Source: Bacillus sp. USDA818B3_A (lineage in GTDB: Bacteria; Bacillota; Bacilli; Bacillales; Cytobacillaceae). Taken from it: 64,000 bases of DNA. The notes below the pieces were generated by a model. The model made no database searches. It was not told the DNA's origin and was given only the letters and a program-made list of their open reading frames with translations. A program made the translations under genes and the position numbers. The stretch's first letter is position 1; each line of letters starts with the position of its first letter. Where the stretch lies: NCBI RefSeq assembly GCF_009928415.1, contig NZ_JAABNN010000021.1, forward strand, positions 1 to 64,000, given 5' to 3'. Shown here one piece after another: positions 61,930-64,000 of this stretch.

Positions 61930-62154
61930 TTAATCATATACAGTTTTGGTTCCATGTGTATAATCCGCTTCTTGCCGTTTGATCCCGCCTCGATTTTCAA
62001 TTTCCTCAATAATTTCTCGATGAATTGTTTGTCCTTCACTATTTAAATAGGGAGCAATTTGTTGTAAAGAATGATGAAAGAAGGCTAGTTCGCTATCTTT
62101 CCAATCTGTTTTTACCATCAGGGAAAGCTCTGTCATATCTCGGCCTATGTACAT
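61930..62154 (-). CDS. yfhS: YfhS family protein (74 aa)
   Basis: Small soluble protein beginning MYIGRDMTELSLMVKTDWKD, with the conserved AFFHHSLQQIAPYLNSEGQ segment and an acidic helical C-terminus. Its length and position between mutY and fabL, in opposite orientation, match B. subtilis YfhS. The minus-strand ribosome site AGAGGAGTTCAGGAGAT precedes the ATG. The function is unknown; a sporulation-time role is plausible from the neighbourhood only. Confidence 0.78.
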   Translation of the reverse strand: MYIGRDMTELSLMVKTDWKDSELAFFHHSLQQIAPYLNSEGQTIHREIIEEIENRGGIKRQEADYTHGTKTVYD

Positions 62155-62293
62155 ATCTCCTGAACTCCTCTCGAACCGTATTTAATTTTAGTGTTTTATA
62201 TTAATTGTCATCTATACATGGAAAAGATAAAATGAATAGAAAAGTAAAGCATTTCGTGATTTAACTTAAAATACATAGTAGGGGATGATCTAA

Positions 62294-63043
<750 letters not shown>

Positions 63044-63079
63044 TTCAATTTTAAAAATTATTTTTAAATAATTTTTTTG

Positions 63080-63109
63080 GGATATTCTCCACGAAGCCGG
63101 GACATATTA
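63080..63109 (+). promoter_or_regulatory. possible sigma-G promoter of the gamma-type SASP gene
   Basis: GGATA (63080-63084), an 18-base spacer and CATATTA (63103-63109) resemble the sigma-G consensus GMATR-N17/18-CATNMTA, with one mismatch in each element. It lies 21 bases before the sspE start codon, and forespore expression is expected for this gene. Confidence 0.45.
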
Positions 63110-63129
63110 ATTTCGTGGAGGTGATATCA

Positions 63130-63450
63130 ATGGCAAACTTCAATCAACAGCCAAACAAAACTTCTGCTGGAACTAACATCCAGCAAGTAAGACAACAGAA
63201 CGCTCAATCAGCTGGTGCTGGTTCTGCAGGTTCTTTTGGAACTGAATTTGCAAGCGAAACAAATGCTGCTGAAGTAAGACGTCAAAATGCACAATCAGCT
63301 GGTGCTGGTTCTGCTGGCGCTGCAGGTTCTGCAGGTTCTTTTGGAACTGAATTCGCGAGCGAAACTAATGCTCAAGAAGTAAGACAACAAAACCAACAAG
63401 CAGAATCTCGTAAAAACCAAAACAGCGGTGGTCAATTCGGCCAAAGCTAA
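63130..63450 (+). CDS. sspE: gamma-type small acid-soluble spore protein
   Basis: Major amino-acid reserve of the spore core, degraded at germination. The 106-aa protein consists of two repeats, each with VRxQNAQSAGAGSAG and the GPR protease site TEFASETN (about residues 36-43 and 76-83), plus a Gln-rich tail. It lacks the DNA-binding motifs of alpha/beta SASP, as expected for the gamma type. GTGGAGGTGATATCA sets the ATG at 63130. The position between fabL and ygaB matches sspE of B. subtilis. Confidence 0.95.
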   Translation: MANFNQQPNKTSAGTNIQQVRQQNAQSAGAGSAGSFGTEFASETNAAEVRRQNAQSAGAGSAGAAGSAGSFGTEFASETNAQEVRQQNQQAESRKNQNSGGQFGQS

Positions 63451-63463
63451 TAAAGCTTAAAAA

Positions 63464-63503
63464 AAGAAGGCACTCTTCATTCGTAAGAGTGCCTTCTTTA
63501 TTT
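63464..63503 (+). terminator. intrinsic terminator of sspE
   Basis: AAGAAGGCACTCTT pairs perfectly with AAGAGTGCCTTCTT around CATTCGT, followed by TATTTTT. Confidence 0.93.
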
Positions 63504-63536
63504 TTATGAGCAAGGCGCGCTTCTGCTTTTCTACTT

Positions 63537-63657
63537 GTCCAGCTCCAGCGCCTAGCCCCTCGAGGTCACAAGCCAATCCGTCCAAAAGGTTAAAAAGCAA
63601 CCTTTCAGCCGGCTTGTCTTGTGCTTGTCGGGGCTGATCAAGGCGCTTCCGCTTTTC
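63537..63657. repeat. 121-bp structured intergenic repeat, full copy 2
   Basis: Same length and ends as copy 1 (GTCCAGCTCCAGCGCC to AAGGCGCTTCCGCTTTTC). Helices are AGCGCCT/AAGGCGCT, GCCCC/GGGGC, CACAAG/CTTGTG and AAAGGTT/AACCTTT; three of these differ from copy 1 by changes on both strands that keep pairing. A fragment resembling the right end (CAAGGCGCGCTTCTGCTTTTC) lies just before it at 63511-63531. It lies between the sspE terminator and ygaB. Confidence 0.88.
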
Positions 63658-63758
63658 TACTTTCGACAAAACTTCTGATTTGTCTACAGAACTAGTCAAA
63701 GGGAAATTCGTGCTGTTCGAGAATACATATAATAGCTTAAAATAAGGCGGTGAGGGAA

Positions 63759-64000
63759 ATGGATCATTTTAACCGATTAGTTTCCGAGCAAATGGTGACA
63801 ATGGAAAAATTATTATATCTGCAAGCTGAGCTTGAGCGATGCCAACAAATTGAGGAAGAACTTCAGAATCTGCAAAATGAGACCCATCTTGAGAGTATAA
63901 AAAATGATATACAGTTAATGAAAAAAGAGCTAAAAGATATTCAGCTAATGTTTGAAAAACAGACAGAAGAAGTCATAAACTCCTATCGTGAAATGAACTT
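63759..64000 (+). CDS. ygaB: YgaB family protein, 5' part (runs off the window)
   Basis: The window ends inside this gene after about 80 codons. The visible part begins MDHFNRLVSEQMVTMEKLLY and is a continuous charged coiled coil (LQAELERCQQIEEELQNLQ and further heptads), as in B. subtilis YgaB, which follows sspE there too. AAGGCGGTGAGGGAA precedes the ATG. No signal peptide or membrane segment is visible. The function is unknown. Confidence 0.78.
   Translation, partial: MDHFNRLVSEQMVTMEKLLYLQAELERCQQIEEELQNLQNETHLESIKNDIQLMKKELKDIQLMFEKQTEEVINSYREMN

Noticed and set aside
63457-63699. 80-aa minus-strand frame after sspE
   Set aside because: It lies across the sspE terminator and the 121-bp repeat, so it is an accident of the repeat.

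Overview
The window comes from an endospore-forming, low-GC Bacillaceae genome, of the Bacillus, Neobacillus or Mesobacillus kind. The main evidence is the right-hand end (57.0-64.0 kb), where yfhD, yfhE, recX, yfhH, sspK, yfhJ, yfhP, mutY, yfhS, fabL, sspE and ygaB follow the Bacillus subtilis order. Spore proteins (SspK, gamma-type SspE), sporulation-type histidine kinases, T-rich intrinsic terminators, frequent TTG/GTG starts with strong AGGAGG ribosome sites, and purine and SAM-I riboswitches all agree. I see no phage, transposase, CRISPR array, tRNA or rRNA.

Layout. 0.3-7.7 kb: a DUF1540 protein, a polar amino-acid ABC importer, a tRNA-dihydrouridine synthase, azlCD on the minus strand, and a second amino-acid importer. 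8.2-11.2 kb: an orphan small protein, a galactarate/altronate dehydratase and a flavin reductase. 11.3-16.8 kb: a secreted NlpC/P60 wall hydrolase behind a WalR-type box, a purine permease under a guanine riboswitch, a PucB/MocA-like nucleotidyltransferase and SelO. 17-20 kb: a PAS-containing sporulation-type kinase and two tandem double-domain MpsC/DUF2294 proteins. 20.1-22.9 kb: an IclR regulator with acylating acetaldehyde dehydrogenase and 4-hydroxy-2-oxovalerate aldolase. 23.2-27.7 kb: a branched-chain aminotransferase with a CodY-like box, a PanE-family reductase and a third amino-acid importer. 28-29.8 kb: a fusion of a histidine kinase with an RsbR/STAS stressosome-like module. 29.9-33.5 kb: a POT peptide transporter, a PAS-GGDEF diguanylate cyclase and a MerR/TipAS regulator. 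33.7-39.3 kb: an oligopeptide importer in the appDFABC order. 39.4-40.7 kb: aroK and aroD.

41.0-53.3 kb is the full arginine pathway: argCJBD-carAB-argF behind a promoter covered by two ARG boxes, then argGH behind a second pair of ARG boxes with the same 20-bp spacing. An S-box (SAM-I) riboswitch then controls homoserine dehydrogenase, followed by two glycosyltransferases and the conserved yfh block.

The least ordinary items are the kinase-RsbR/STAS fusion, in which both RsbT-target threonines appear to be replaced; the tandem double-MpsC/DUF2294 paralogues beside a kinase with a long structured leader; and a 121-bp intergenic repeat whose two full copies differ by paired changes in several helices, with two shortened copies nearby. 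All functional assignments come from reading motifs and gene order; no database search was possible.
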